Source: Candidatus Trichofilum aggregatum
GTDB lineage: Bacteria; Chloroflexota; Anaerolineae; Promineifilales; Promineifilaceae
Reading direction: 5' to 3'
DNA: 64,000 nucleotides
Assembly: GCA_016716885.1 (NCBI GenBank)
Contig: JADJUV010000020.1
Span: 30,334 to 94,333 of the forward strand
This document shows, piece after piece, positions 51,119 to 60,825 of the stretch. The position numbers and the translations under genes were made by a program. Within the stretch, counting starts at the first letter, position 1. Each line of letters begins with the position of its first letter. The notes beneath the pieces were generated by a model. That model had not been told where the DNA came from. It ran no database searches and worked only from the letters and a program-made list of their open reading frames with translations.

Positions 51119-54100
51119 ACGGCGTCGCTGTAGCACCCAGGCTGTCACACTGACCAACGCCAATACCAGCCCCAATCCCCAGGCCAACGGGTTGTTCAGG
51201 CCGATGGCTTGTAAGGTGATGGCGGTGGGGCTGAACGCCCAGGCATAATCTTCGACTTCGCCCGCGGCCGCGGCTCCTGCTGGTGTTTCTATGCCTGTCG
51301 GGTCAAAGAGGGGTTCACTGGCATACAGGCGGAACCGGGCATTCAGCACAGGGCTACTACCCGGATCATACGTGCCCACCGTCAGGCTGATGTTATTAAC
51401 GCCAGCGACCACATTTTGGGCCACCGCCTTTTCCCCCGCGGAGAAGACACCATCATTGTTCCAGTCAAACCAACCGGCCAGATAACCACCCCCACCGGTG
51501 ATGGTGGCGTTTAAGGTGACAATGTTGCCCGTCTCCCACTGACCGCCCGTTTGGGTGATGCCATCATCGTTGCCATCGTCATGGCCTGGTGTGAAGCTGG
51601 TATCGGCTGTCCAGTTGTTGCCCAGGCGCAAGGCCCCATCGCCGGTATGCCAGGCCACACCGTAACCCGTAGCCAAATCGCTATAATCGCGGGCCGCTGG
51701 CGTACTGCCCACGGTAGGAATGAGGCACCATTGGTTGAGGGTTCCCGTATCCTGACCCACTCGATCCGACACGTTCAACTGCCAGGTTCCGCTCAGATTT
51801 TGGCCGTTAAAGGCGTTTAAGGTCGCCGCCGGGGCATAACTGCCCCCGTTGGTATAGGGCGGATTGGCGTTGGCGCAACTGGTTTGTACCGCCAGTGCCG
51901 CACTGCTATCCAGAATAATGTTGAGATTATTCCCGTTACACGCACCGGTTCCACTATTCGGTTGGTTGAACAGTTGCACCGTTGTACTGGTATCTACATG
52001 AGTCAGGTTGATTACCAGATCACCCACCCAGGTATGGGGAATATTCAGACTCACATTCAGATCGGTTAATGTGCCGGTCGTCACTACGGCCATCACATCG
52101 GTGATGCCGGTGGGGTTGTTGTCGGGGATGGCGGTGACGGGGTTGCGGCAGATGCCGGGCAGGGTTGTGGGTGTGCCACCGGTGGCAAAGGCCCATACGG
52201 CTGAGTTAGCCCCGGCTCCGCAGATGTTCGCGGCCGCGCGCACGCGCCAGTAATAAAGGGCGTCACTGCTGAGGGCCGTCGCTACGAGATGGCTCGTTCC
52301 GGCCACATTGGCCGAGTAGACGATGGCGCCAAAGGCCGGGTCGGTGGCAATCTCCAACGTGTAATTGGTTGCACCGGCCACTGCCTGCCAGGAGAGGGTG
52401 GGGTTGAGGGCGGCCCCGGTGGTGCCATTGGCGAGGGAGAGAAGGGTGGGGGCTGCGGGCGCGGCCGCGGCCACATTCAACGTCATATTTTGCGCATGTG
52501 ACAACGTACCATCCGTGCTGTTCACCGTAAACGGATACGACCCCGCCGCTGTTCCCGCCGTCGTTACCGTCAGGTTACTGCTCCCCGGCACAGCCACCGG
52601 GTTCACCGCGAAACTGGCACTGGCTCCTCCAGGCAAACCACTGGCACTCAACGTGACATTACCCGTGTAACCATTCACGACCGCCAGGTTAAACAATGAA
52701 CTATCACTGCCCGGATTACACACATCCAACACCGTATCACCCGTCGTCAAACTATAATCAGGCACAACCCCACATTCAGGAATGGTAAATGTGCCAATTC
52801 GGGTGCGCCATTGACTCCCCGATGCCGAAAAATATTCTGTTGTATACCAGAAGGTGCAATCATTCGTGGGGTCTACATCCATCGCGCTGTAATCACCCCA
52901 ACGGCTATGAGTGGCCGTTTGCGACCCAGCCCCGGCGTGTAAAGTCACTTCGGACTGCAAAGTCCCCAATGGATCAGCCGCGAGACGGGTGGCATATCGG
53001 ATAGAGGGGAAACTGGTCGCACTGGAAGCGCTGTACGCCAGAGCGATATTACCTTGCCTGTCCTGAGCAATGCTCCCCATCCAGCGGTGCATCGTATCCG
53101 CCGAAGTTTGTGTGCCTTCTTGATACAGTGACCAGGCACCTACTCCGGTGCGGCGCAGTTCAAACCAGCGAATCCCCGCCCGGTCTGAACCCACATCCAC
53201 CGCAAAGTTCCCTACTAACGCCTGATGTGACCCAAAATTGCGATACGCCAGGCGGAACATCGGCCATTCCGAAACGGGGTCTAGCCGTCGGATTGTAGCG
53301 TTCTGGGGAATACAGGATAAAACGAAGAAGCCGCAAACCGTATAGGTGTAACTGCTGATCGGTATGGTATTGACCAGGGTAAAGGTTGAACTGGCGGGTG
53401 TGGCCCAGTTCACCGTGAGGTTAAACACCTCGATCCGGTCTGAGCCGCCGTGAAAGGTGTTGTCTTTGAAGGTGTAGAAGATACCGGGTGAACCAGCAGG
53501 AGGCGCTGTGGCCCCATCCAGGTCGGCGGGCATGAGCAGGTTGGTTTCGCCGGTGAACTTGACGTAGGTCGCGGCCGCGCCCGTCAACATATTGGTGCGG
53601 TTAAACGCATAGGCTGTATACGTGCTTTCATTGGCCGACATGTAATAAGCATCCGCCCACACCCCGAATTTAAAGTAGTCAGGTAAGTCTGAACCCACAT
53701 TAAAGGCGTACCGGTAGTAACTGCCGGTGGGATCAGGCGTGGTAGAAACAGCCGCACAAATCATGTAAGGGGAAGCTACCGTGAATTGCGTGACCAGCCA
53801 GCGATCCGCCTGGCGGTCATACAACACAATCGGGTCGCCATCGTTCCGTGTCTGGCATGTTCCCCCAAACCCCGACCAGATCGTGTTGCTTAACACTGGC
53901 CCATACAGTGTCGTGCCGGTCTTGTTAAAAATCTGGATGCTGCCATTAACCATCTGTACATAATGGTTTGGCCCCACCGCTCCCACTGTATCAGGTGGGG
54001 AACCCGTTCCCCCGGTGGCAAAACTAATGCCATCAAAGGACAGGCCGACGGGTGGCGTCAGGTCGCCCCCATTTTGTGAACTTTCAGCTAAAGGGTCTGG

Positions 54101-54424
54101 CTCGCCATTCGGTAAATTGGGGAATCCGTCCAAGAAATCACCGGGGTGCATTCGAGGATTCAACTCTCGATCCAGGGTGATTTCCGGAACCGCTGGTGTC
54201 ATAGCCCGCAGCGGCTCACTCACATCAGGCACAACCGGGTCACTAACAATGGGGCCAGTGGGCACAGCCTCATCTTCGTTCAAACTAAATCCCGTGGCGC
54301 CCGTTGGGGCACGCTGGGCTTGTGCACCGGGAGCGACTTGTACAGGGCTTTGCACCTGAAAAAGGGCAAAGACAACCAACAAAATCATGGCTAAACCACT
54401 AAAAACTCGTATCTGACGACTCAT
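51107..54424 (-). CDS. Large surface protein with P-domain and GEVEDY motif, 1105 aa
   Basis: Start ATG 54424 with GGAGG just upstream; a signal segment (FSGLAMILLVVFALFQVQ) follows. Residues about 120-540 form a repeat-rich beta region opening with GTGSPPDTVGAVGPNHYVQM, seen in secreted proteins of several phyla. Then come Ig/FnIII-like segments (SLTTGDTVLDVCNPGSDSSL; TLSWQAVAGATNYTLEIATD), a proprotein-convertase P-domain (LNIPHTWVGDLVINLTHVDT to GTWQLNVSDRVGQDTGTLNQ) and a GEVEDY domain (FDWNNDGVFSAGE; GEVEDYAWAF). A final membrane helix with RRRQTG anchors it. Likely a cell-wall or sheath protein. Three NotI-type palindromes in frame. Confidence 0.85.
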   Translation of the reverse strand: MSRQIRVFSGLAMILLVVFALFQVQSPVQVAPGAQAQRAPTGATGFSLNEDEAVPTGPIVSDPVVPDVSEPLRAMTPAVPEITLDRELNPRMHPGDFLDGFPNLPNGEPDPLAESSQNGGDLTPPVGLSFDGISFATGGTGSPPDTVGAVGPNHYVQMVNGSIQIFNKTGTTLYGPVLSNTIWSGFGGTCQTRNDGDPIVLYDRQADRWLVTQFTVASPYMICAAVSTTPDPTGSYYRYAFNVGSDLPDYFKFGVWADAYYMSANESTYTAYAFNRTNMLTGAAATYVKFTGETNLLMPADLDGATAPPAGSPGIFYTFKDNTFHGGSDRIEVFNLTVNWATPASSTFTLVNTIPISSYTYTVCGFFVLSCIPQNATIRRLDPVSEWPMFRLAYRNFGSHQALVGNFAVDVGSDRAGIRWFELRRTGVGAWSLYQEGTQTSADTMHRWMGSIAQDRQGNIALAYSASSATSFPSIRYATRLAADPLGTLQSEVTLHAGAGSQTATHSRWGDYSAMDVDPTNDCTFWYTTEYFSASGSQWRTRIGTFTIPECGVVPDYSLTTGDTVLDVCNPGSDSSLFNLAVVNGYTGNVTLSASGLPGGASASFAVNPVAVPGSSNLTVTTAGTAAGSYPFTVNSTDGTLSHAQNMTLNVAAAAPAAPTLLSLANGTTGAALNPTLSWQAVAGATNYTLEIATDPAFGAIVYSANVAGTSHLVATALSSDALYYWRVRAAANICGAGANSAVWAFATGGTPTTLPGICRNPVTAIPDNNPTGITDVMAVVTTGTLTDLNVSLNIPHTWVGDLVINLTHVDTSTTVQLFNQPNSGTGACNGNNLNIILDSSAALAVQTSCANANPPYTNGGSYAPAATLNAFNGQNLSGTWQLNVSDRVGQDTGTLNQWCLIPTVGSTPAARDYSDLATGYGVAWHTGDGALRLGNNWTADTSFTPGHDDGNDDGITQTGGQWETGNIVTLNATITGGGGYLAGWFDWNNDGVFSAGEKAVAQNVVAGVNNISLTVGTYDPGSSPVLNARFRLYASEPLFDPTGIETPAGAAAAGEVEDYAWAFSPTAITLQAIGLNNPLAWGLGLVLALVSVTAWVLQRRRQTG

Positions 54425-55164
54425 AACGCCTCCAAAGCAAACAAACGGCTGGTACTGAGGCACTATTTTAGTTACCTTACCTTACATTGCGTGATACAAG
54501 GAGCGTTAGAAATTGGTTATAAAACTGGTTGTGAGGTCAAGGGGCAGGCGTTTGCCACTGTTTTTGTACGGTGTGGCGTTCGATTTTGCCGGAAGCGGTC
54601 TGGGGCAGGTGATCGGTGAATTGGATGTGGCGGGGGATTTTGTACCCGGCGAGGTGCTGTCGGGCAAAGGTGGTCAATTCTTCGGGCGAAGGGGTCTGAC
54701 CGGGTTGGGGAACGATGAGGGCAGCGACCTGCTGGCCCCACTGGGGATGGGGAATACCGACGACGCACGCGGCCGCGACCGCCGGATGTTGTCTTAGTAC
54801 ATTTTCCACTTCGGCGGGGTACACATTTTCGCCCCCGGTCACGATGAGATCACTGCGCCTCTGCACCAGCCACAAATCGCCATCCTCGTCCAGGTAGCCC
54901 AAATCGCCAGTGAATAGTTCGCCGTTGCGGATGGTTTTGGCTGTGGCTTCCGGGTTTTGCCAATACCCCTGCATCACCGTTGGCCCTTTGATTACCAGTT
55001 CACCCATTTTGCCAGCGGGCAACGTTTGCCCCTGCTCATCCACAATACGCATGGTGGTGAAGAGCAACGGTTTGCCCACCGTGCCCGGTTTGACCTGGGC
55101 TTCGCTGGGGAGAATGGTGGCAACCTGGGATGCGGCTTCGCTCAAACCATACGTCGGCGCGACG

Positions 55165-55245
55165 AGGGGGGAGTGCTGAGTGCTGGGTGCTGAGTGCTGA
55201 GGTGCTGACAAGCTGACAGGCTGACGGGCTGACAAGCTATTCGCC
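55165..55245. repeat. Phrase repeats inside menE (GTGCTGA / GCTGACAG)
   Basis: GAGTGCTGAGTGCTGGGTGC followed by GCTGACAAGCTGACAGGCTG. In frame with menE. Confidence 0.7.
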
Positions 55246-55659
55246 CGCTGGATGAGATCAGGGTCCGCGGCCGCGCCGCCCAACAAAATCAGCCGCAAGG
55301 ATTCCGGCCAGTGGGTACGGGTTTCTAGCAGACGGTGCAACATAGTGGGCACGAGGGACACCAGGGTGATCTGGTCGTTGTCGAGGCTGTGGTTGATGCG
55401 CTCCGGGTCGAATCCTTGTTGCAGGACAACCGCCGTGCCATACAACGCCGAGCGGAACAAAATGGCCTGCCCGCCCACATGGTACAAGGGCAAACAGGTC
55501 AACCAGCGATCATCGGGCCGCACACCGAGGCGAAAAGCGGACGCGGCCGCGCTCCAGAAATGGTTGCCAAAGGTGAGCATGGCTCCTTTGGGCTGGCCGG
55601 TTGTGCCAGAGGTGAAGATGATGGCCTGGAGGGTGTCGAGGGAGAAGGGGCGGGGGAGA

Positions 55660-55800
55660 AGGGGAGAGGGGAGAGTGACCAGAGTGACCAGAGGTGAGAG
55701 ACTGAGAGACTGAGAGATTAAGAGACTGAGAGACTGGAGACTGGAGACTGGAGACTACTCACCGCTGACTGCTAACTGGCTCACGGCTCACTGCTCACTG
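55660..55800. repeat. Phrase repeats that split menE
   Basis: GAGAGACTGAGAGACTGAGA, GAGACTGGAGACTGGAGACT and CACGGCTCACTGCTCACTG runs. On the coding strand they bring in stops after SEQ and before the resumed frame. Confidence 0.7.
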
Positions 55801-56099
55801 ATCACCGCCTTACACCCCGTCTGCGCCACCTGCCAGGCCAGTTCACTGGGAGTGAGGCGGGTGTTGAGGGGGACGAGGGTGAGGCCGAGGCGCGCGGCCG
55901 CGTGGATGAGGGCCACCATTTCCGGGGTGTTGGGCAGGCACAGGCCCAGCCTGTCACCCACCGTGAGACCGAGGCTGGCAACGCGGCCGCACCATTCATC
56001 CACCCAGGCGTCTAGCTCCCGGTAGGTCCAGGTCTGTGGGCCAAAGAGGAGAGCCAGGGCGTGCGGCCGCGAATAGGCCTGTGCCTTTAACCAATCCAT

Positions 56100-56272
56100 T
56101 TGAATGGTGAATGGTAAATGGGGGGGGGGGGGGGGGGGGATAGTTTTTTTGGTGTTGGTGTGTTGTGGGGCGGGGTGGGGGGGGGGGGGGTGCCGGCGGA
56201 TGAAGTGGTGAACTGTGAATGGCGAACGGCTTCATTCACCATTCACCATTCAGCGTTTACCATTCACCATTA
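56100..56272. repeat. Spacer with two long G-runs and ATTCACC phrases
   Basis: A run of about 20 G near 56119-56139 and another of about 12 near 56179-56190 sit between ATGGTGAATGGTAAATGG and TTCATTCACCATTCACCATT phrases. No gene. Run lengths are likely uncertain. Confidence 0.6.
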
Positions 56273-56273
56273 A

Positions 56274-57104
56274 TCAGGGTCGCCAGGGGTACTGCTTGAA
56301 GTTCACATCCCGCTTTTCCACAAAAGCGTTGCGCCCTTCCTTCCCTTCCTCAGACATATAAAACAGCATCGTTGAGTCGCCCGCCAACACCTGCAACCCG
56401 GTTTGCCCGTCCATGTCGGCGTTCATGGCCGCTTTGAGGAAGCGGATCGCCAGCGGACTTTTGCTCAGAATTTCCTGCGCCCATTCGATGCCTTCCGCTT
56501 CTAACTGCTCCACCGGTACAACCTTGTTCACCAACCCCATCTCCAGGGCTTCCTGGGCGTTGTATTGGCGGCACAAATACCAGATTTCGCGGGCCTTTTT
56601 CTGCCCCACGATGCGGGCCAGGGTAGACGAGCCATACCCGGCGTCAAAACTGCCCACAATCGGGCCAGTCTGCCCGAAAATGGCATTATCGGCGGCGAGG
56701 GACAGGTCGCAGATGACGTGCAGGACATGACCACCACCGACAGCGTACCCGGCCACCAGGGCGATGACCGGTTTGGGCATGGTGCGGATGATGCGTTGTA
56801 GTTCCAGCACGTTGAGCCGGGCCACGCCATCATCGCCGACATACCCGGCATGACCGCGCACTTTTTGGTCGCCCCCGGCGCAGAAGGCGTATTTGCCATC
56901 TTGGGCCGGGCCGTTGCCGGTGAGCAAAATCACCCCCACTTCCTGATCCATCCACACATGGCGGAAGGCGTCAGTCATTTCGTCAATCGTCTTGGGACGA
57001 AAGGCGTTACGCACTTCGGGCCGGTTGAAGGCGATGCGGGCCATGCCGTCGGCCTTGTGGTAGGTGATGTCTTCGTATTCTTTAACGGTTTGCCAGTTGG
57101 TCAT
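56274..57104 (-). CDS. menB: 1,4-dihydroxy-2-naphthoyl-CoA synthase MenB, 276 aa
   Basis: The start at 57104 (MTNWQTVKEYEDITYHKADG) follows AAGGAG with eight bases between. Complete crotonase-fold MenB: RPEVRNAFRPKTIDEM, YAFCAGGDQKVRGHAGY, the oxyanion stretch AGYAVGGGHVLHVICDLSLA, NAIFGQTGPIVGSFDAGYGS, and the C-terminal EGKEGRNAFVEKRDVNFKQY. It closes the second ring of the naphthoquinone. The upstream menD frame runs into this gene without a stop through a phrase repeat (57120-57175), so a MenD-MenB fusion product is formally possible, but the ribosome site argues for a separate start. Confidence 0.93.
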   Translation of the reverse strand: MTNWQTVKEYEDITYHKADGMARIAFNRPEVRNAFRPKTIDEMTDAFRHVWMDQEVGVILLTGNGPAQDGKYAFCAGGDQKVRGHAGYVGDDGVARLNVLELQRIIRTMPKPVIALVAGYAVGGGHVLHVICDLSLAADNAIFGQTGPIVGSFDAGYGSSTLARIVGQKKAREIWYLCRQYNAQEALEMGLVNKVVPVEQLEAEGIEWAQEILSKSPLAIRFLKAAMNADMDGQTGLQVLAGDSTMLFYMSEEGKEGRNAFVEKRDVNFKQYPWRP

Positions 57105-57825
57105 AGGGAAAACTCCTTTGAGAATTGAGAGATTAAGAGACTGAGAGATTAAGAGACTAGCCAGACTGTGACTGGGACTGGTACTGCTGCTCACTTTCTG
57201 CATTATTTCTTGCCGGATGCGCAAATCTTCGGCGCTGTCGGTTTGTAGTTCGATGACGGTGGGGTGGGCTGAGGTGAGGCTGGTGTGGAGGGCGGTGCGG
57301 AAGGCGTCGCGGCCGCGTACCAGCTCATGTTTTAACCCGTACATCTCTACCACCGGGCCAAATTGTAACCCATGTGGCGTCAGAAATAGCTCCGTAAACG
57401 GCGGCTCGATCTTGGCGATGGGCAGACGGCGAAAGATACCGCCCCCGTTGTTATTGAGCAAGACAAAGGTGACATTGTTGAGTTGGTGCTGTTTGACGGC
57501 CAGCAGGCCGTTCAGGTCATGGTAGAAGGTGATGTCGCCGATGATAGCCACGAGGGGAGTGTGGGGGAACGCGGCCGCGATGCCCAACGCGCTCGACACA
57601 TTACCATCAATGCCACTGGCCCCCCGGTTGCCAAACACCTGGAACCGTTTCGCCGTCGGTGCGCCAAACTGATCCAGGTGGCGGATAGCCAAACTGTTGC
57701 CCATAAACAGATTCGCCCCCTCCGGCAACGCCGCCACCACCTCGGCCACCGCCGCCCCATCAAACCAGGTTTCGGCCAGGGTTGGGTGGAGGGAGTGCCA
57801 GTGGGTGCGTTCGGTGAGGAGACGG

Positions 57826-57960
57826 GGAGACTGAGAGATTGAGAGACTGGAGACTGGAGACTGAGAGACTGGAGACTGAGAGACTGGAGACTGGACGACT
57901 GTTCACTGTCACTGCTCACTAAGTTCCCCTGAGTTCCTAGAGTTCCCACGAGTTCCCGGC
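57826..57960. repeat. Phrase repeats that shift the menD frame
   Basis: GAGAGACTGGAGACTGGAGA, then ACTGTTCACTGTCACTGCTC, then GTTCCCCTGAGTTCCTAGAG. Three families side by side. The length is not a multiple of three relative to the flanking frames. Confidence 0.7.
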
Positions 57961-58384
57961 ACACCACCGCCTCATCCGCCTGCAAAAACCACGTCGTGCG
58001 GTGGCTATCATCCGCCCAGATGCCGTTGGCGCGGATGTGGAGGCGGTGGGTGGGGGTGATTTTGTCGAGGTATTCGTTCAGCCATTTGGATGTGGGAACC
58101 TGCCCGAAGCGGATGATGACCTGGGGTTCGGGCCAGCCGGGGCCAGATCCCATGAGGAAGGTGTCGTAGCCGCCGATGCTTTCCGGCACGCCAAAACGCA
58201 GCCCGGACAACGGATCGGCCAGTAACGGATAACCAATCATCTGGGACAACTGCCGCACCGCGTCAGGAAACTCCCCCCCCGGACAACGAGGCCCGCAAAC
58301 GATGAGGCCCCGTGGGTGCTGGCGGATGAGGTCGGACAGGTGGCTGATTTGCTCAGGGGTGGGGTGGATGCGGCCACGGCTGAT

Positions 58385-58455
58385 TTGGGATGAGAGTGGA
58401 GAGTGGAGAGTGGAGCGATTCCCTCCACTCTCCACTCTCCACTCTCCACTCTCCG
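58385..58455. repeat. Inverted GAGAGTGGA phrase pair in menD
   Basis: GAGAGTGGAGAGTGGAGAGT faces CCACTCTCCACTCTCCACTC, so the segment can form a strong hairpin within the menD mRNA. It is in frame. Confidence 0.75.
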
Positions 58456-58996
58456 GCTCCAACGGTTTACGGAAGGGAAAATTCACATGCACCGGCCCCT
58501 TCACGATGCCATCGGCGACGGCGAGGGCGCGGGTGGCGAGGGCGTGCAGGTTACGCAGGGCCACAGCGGGGGCATCGGCCTGGGGGATGGGCATATCCAC
58601 CGACCAAAGTACCTGATCGCCGTACAGTTTGACCTGGTCAATGGTCTGGTTGGCCCCGCTGTGACGCAATTCGTGGGGGCGGTCGGTGGTGAGCAGGAGC
58701 AGGGGCACACCGGACATGGTGGCTTCGACGAGGGCAGGGAAAAAGTTCGCGGCCGCGCTCCCCGACGTACACACCAACGCCACCGGTTTTTCCGTCGCCA
58801 GGGCCATGCCCAACGCAAAAAACGCCGCACTCCGCTCATCCAGATGGAGATAAACCTGAATATCGGGGTGATGGTCAAAAGCCAGGGTAAGGGGCGTTGA
58901 ACGTGAGCCGGGCGCGATACAAACTTGCTTTAGTCCGCCTTGCGCTAGAGCGTTCACAAAAATTTGAGACCAGATAAGGTTAGGATTGGCTGTCAT

Positions 58997-59307
58997 AAAA
59001 CTACACCTGGTTGACGCTGGATTTGCTGTCGTTGTAGAAATTCTTGGATCGCTTGTGTTTCCATGTGATAGTTCCGGTAAATTACACCACAGAACAATAA
59101 CCAAACAATAGGTACGGGGATGGTCAGCAAAAATCCAGACACACCAGATTCAGGACACATTCCAGCATGGACTGGTTGGTAGTTGCATAAACACAGGCCA
59201 AGACGCAACCATTTTCGGGCCAAATCAACGCTCATTCCATCTACGATGAAACGGTCTTCTCCAACCAAACACGGGATTCATTAAGTTCTTTGAGACATAG
59301 TTTCAGT
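58997..59307. other. 311-bp gap between menF and menD, perhaps a small membrane ORF
   Basis: An open frame of 91 codons runs on the minus strand from 59268 to 58993, overlapping the menD start by a few bases. It has one hydrophobic stretch (SGFLLTIPVPIVWLLFCGVI) and several Cys. There is no clear ribosome site and no family resemblance, so I do not call it a gene. Otherwise nothing is seen in this gap. Confidence 0.25.
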
Positions 59308-60805
59308 TTATGAACAAAATAACCTTAATATGCTTGGACAAAACAGGGACTGTCGGATCGGACTAAATTTTAGCGCGGTTTCTTCCCACTCTTTTTGTGG
59401 ATCAGAGTCGGCGACGATGCCCGCTCCGGCATACAGCCAGATACGCTCTTCTTGTGTCACAGCGGAGCGGATGGCGACGCCGAATGTGCCGTCGAGGTGG
59501 TGATCAATCCAGCCGATGGGGGCGGCGTACCAGCCTCGGGTGACAGGTTCGGAGTCGCGGATGAAGGCCATGGCTTGAGAACGGGGCGAACCACCCAGCG
59601 CAGGAGTCGGGTGCAGGGTTTCCAGCAAGGGCAAAATGCCTTTGGCCGCACACAGTTGGCCGCTGATGGGGGTGTGCAGGTGTTGGATGTAACTCAGTTT
59701 TAGTAAGCCGGTCGGGGGGATGATCAGCTCTTGAATCAGTGGAGCCAGGCGGCGACGGAGCGATTGCACAACCACATCGTGTTCGTAGCGGCTTTTGGGA
59801 TCGGCCAGGATGGTTTGGGCGAATTGTTCATCCTCTTGAGCATCGCGGCCGCGCCGGATCGAACCCGCCAACGCCATCGTCTCTACCCGGTCCCCTTGCA
59901 CACGGGCCAATAATTCCGGGGTGGCGCCAAAGAAAGCATGTTGCGGCCGCGGTTCAAACAAAAAGGTCATACACCCAGGATACCGGGCCGTCAGGTGCGT
60001 CAGGGCCGCATCCACCGCCACCGTTTCAGGAAAACGCATCTCACACACCCGCGCCAACACCACCTTGTCCATCTCCCCCTGCTTCATGCGTGCCGTCGCC
60101 TCGGTGATCATCGCTGTCCATTGGCGGTAGGAGAGGGGGTAGTGGATGAGGGGGGAAGAGGGGAGACTGAGAGACTGAGAGATTGAGAGACTGGAGAATT
60201 AGAGACTGGAGACTGAGAGACTGGAGACTGAGGATTGGCAACTTGAAACCTGGAACCCGGAACCTGAAACTCTGAACTCCGAACTCGAAACTCGAAACTC
60301 GAAACTCGAAACTCTAACGCTTCCCGCAAGTCGGGTAACACCTGGGCCGGGTCTTCGTCTGCGGGGAGCAGGGCATTGAGGGTGAGCCAGGTCTGGTCGC
60401 CTTGTTGCACGAGTTGAAAGTGGGGCAAAATGAAGTGGGCGGGGTGGAAGACGCTCCAGGTGTTGTCCGGGGTGAAGTCGTCGCGGAAGGCAAAACCACC
60501 AAACAGGCGGGGCGCGGCCGCGACATCCCCTTCGATCACCGCTCCGGCAAACAACTGCCGGGCCTGCGCCTCAATCTGCTGAAAGCGCAATTCCCCCCAG
60601 GCAAACAGCTCCGCCGCCGTGCCAAACCCGGCCAACGTCAACGTGCCATCGGCCCAGTAAAACCGCGCCTGCCCCAACCCGTGATGCAGGAACGCGGCCG
60701 CGGACAAACCAGGGCAGGGCTGGCTGAGGCTGACAAGGCGGTTATTGAGAGACTGAGAGACTGAGAGACTATTTTGTTGCCCCAGTCTCTCAGTCTCCCA
60801 GTCTC
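59308..60805 (-). pseudogene. menF: MenF (isochorismate synthase), interrupted by repeat insert
   Basis: The C-terminal chorismate-binding part (60111-59308) is clear: MKQGEMDKVVLARVCEM, FFGATPELLARV, LAGSIRRGRDAQED, KLSYIQHLHTPISG, GGSPRSQAMAFIRDSEPVTR and GWYAAPIGWIDHHLDGTFGV. The N-terminal part (60845-60108) has RLVSLSQPCPGLSAAAFLHH and APRLFGGFAFRDDF and then enters phrase repeats (60140-60318; SSFEFRVRSSEFQVPG, SQSPVSNSPVSQSLS). The frame changes close to 60110-60130, where TANGQR should read YRQWTAM. The N-terminus before NNRLVSLSQ is also phrase-derived, so the true start is unclear. MenF turns chorismate into isochorismate, the entry to the menaquinone pathway. Confidence 0.8.
60140..60318. 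repeat. Phrase repeats inside menF
   Basis: GAGACTGAGAGACTGAGAGA, GGAGACTGAGAGACTGGAGA, then ACTTGAAACCTGGAACCCGG and CGAAACTCGAAACTCGAAAC. Two families joined, about 180 bases. Confidence 0.75.
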
Positions 60806-60825
60806 TCAGTCTCTCTCTTTCAGGC
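60735..60825. repeat. Phrase repeats between tetR and menF
   Basis: ATTGAGAGACTGAGAGACTG faces CAGTCTCTCAGTCTCCCAGT; the two halves are complementary and can form a long hairpin just behind the regulator gene. Confidence 0.75.

Larger units (their letters stand above)
54537..56099 (-). pseudogene. menE: MenE (o-succinylbenzoate-CoA ligase), split by repeat insert
   Basis: The N-terminal 100 codons (56099-55788; WLKAQAYSRPHALALLFG, LGLCLPNTPEMVALIHAAAR, NTRLTPSELAWQVAQTGCKA) end in a stop inside phrase repeats at 55660-55800. The rest resumes in front of AIIFTSGTTGQPKGAM (about 55625-55578) and continues to 54537 with APTYGLSEAASQV, GDLGYLDEDGDLWLVQRRSD and the catalytic Lys in TASGKIERHTV. 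A second insert (SLSARQPVSLSAPQHSAPST, 55165-55245) is in frame and lies before PTYGLSE. The enzyme would join CoA to o-succinylbenzoate. As read it is two reading frames; with one suppressor or indel it could be one. Confidence 0.8.
57105..58996 (-). pseudogene. menD: MenD (SEPHCHC synthase), interrupted by repeat inserts
   Basis: Start ATG 58996 (MTANPNLIWSQIFVNALAQG). ThDP-enzyme features: IAPGSRSTPLTLAFDHH, CTSGSAAANFFPALVEATMS, LLTTDRPHELRHSGANQTID, later NLFMGNSLAIRHLDQF, IIGDITFYHDLNGLLAVKQH and FVLLNNNGGGIFRRLPIA. Two phrase inserts are present: one in frame at 58385-58455 (GEWRVESGG) and one at 57826-57960 that changes frame between VVCREL and LLTERTHW. The C-terminus loses its stop in a third phrase run and continues into menB. 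MenD joins 2-oxoglutarate and isochorismate. As read the protein is broken at the second insert. Confidence 0.82.

Noticed and set aside
56274..57749. A designed MenD-MenB fusion enzyme
   Set aside because: The junction is repeat-derived, MenB has its own ribosome site, and menD is already out of frame further upstream.
58993..59268. 91-codon frame with one hydrophobic stretch between menF and menD
   Set aside because: No ribosome site, overlap with the menD start and no family resemblance; kept only as a remark in the gap entry.
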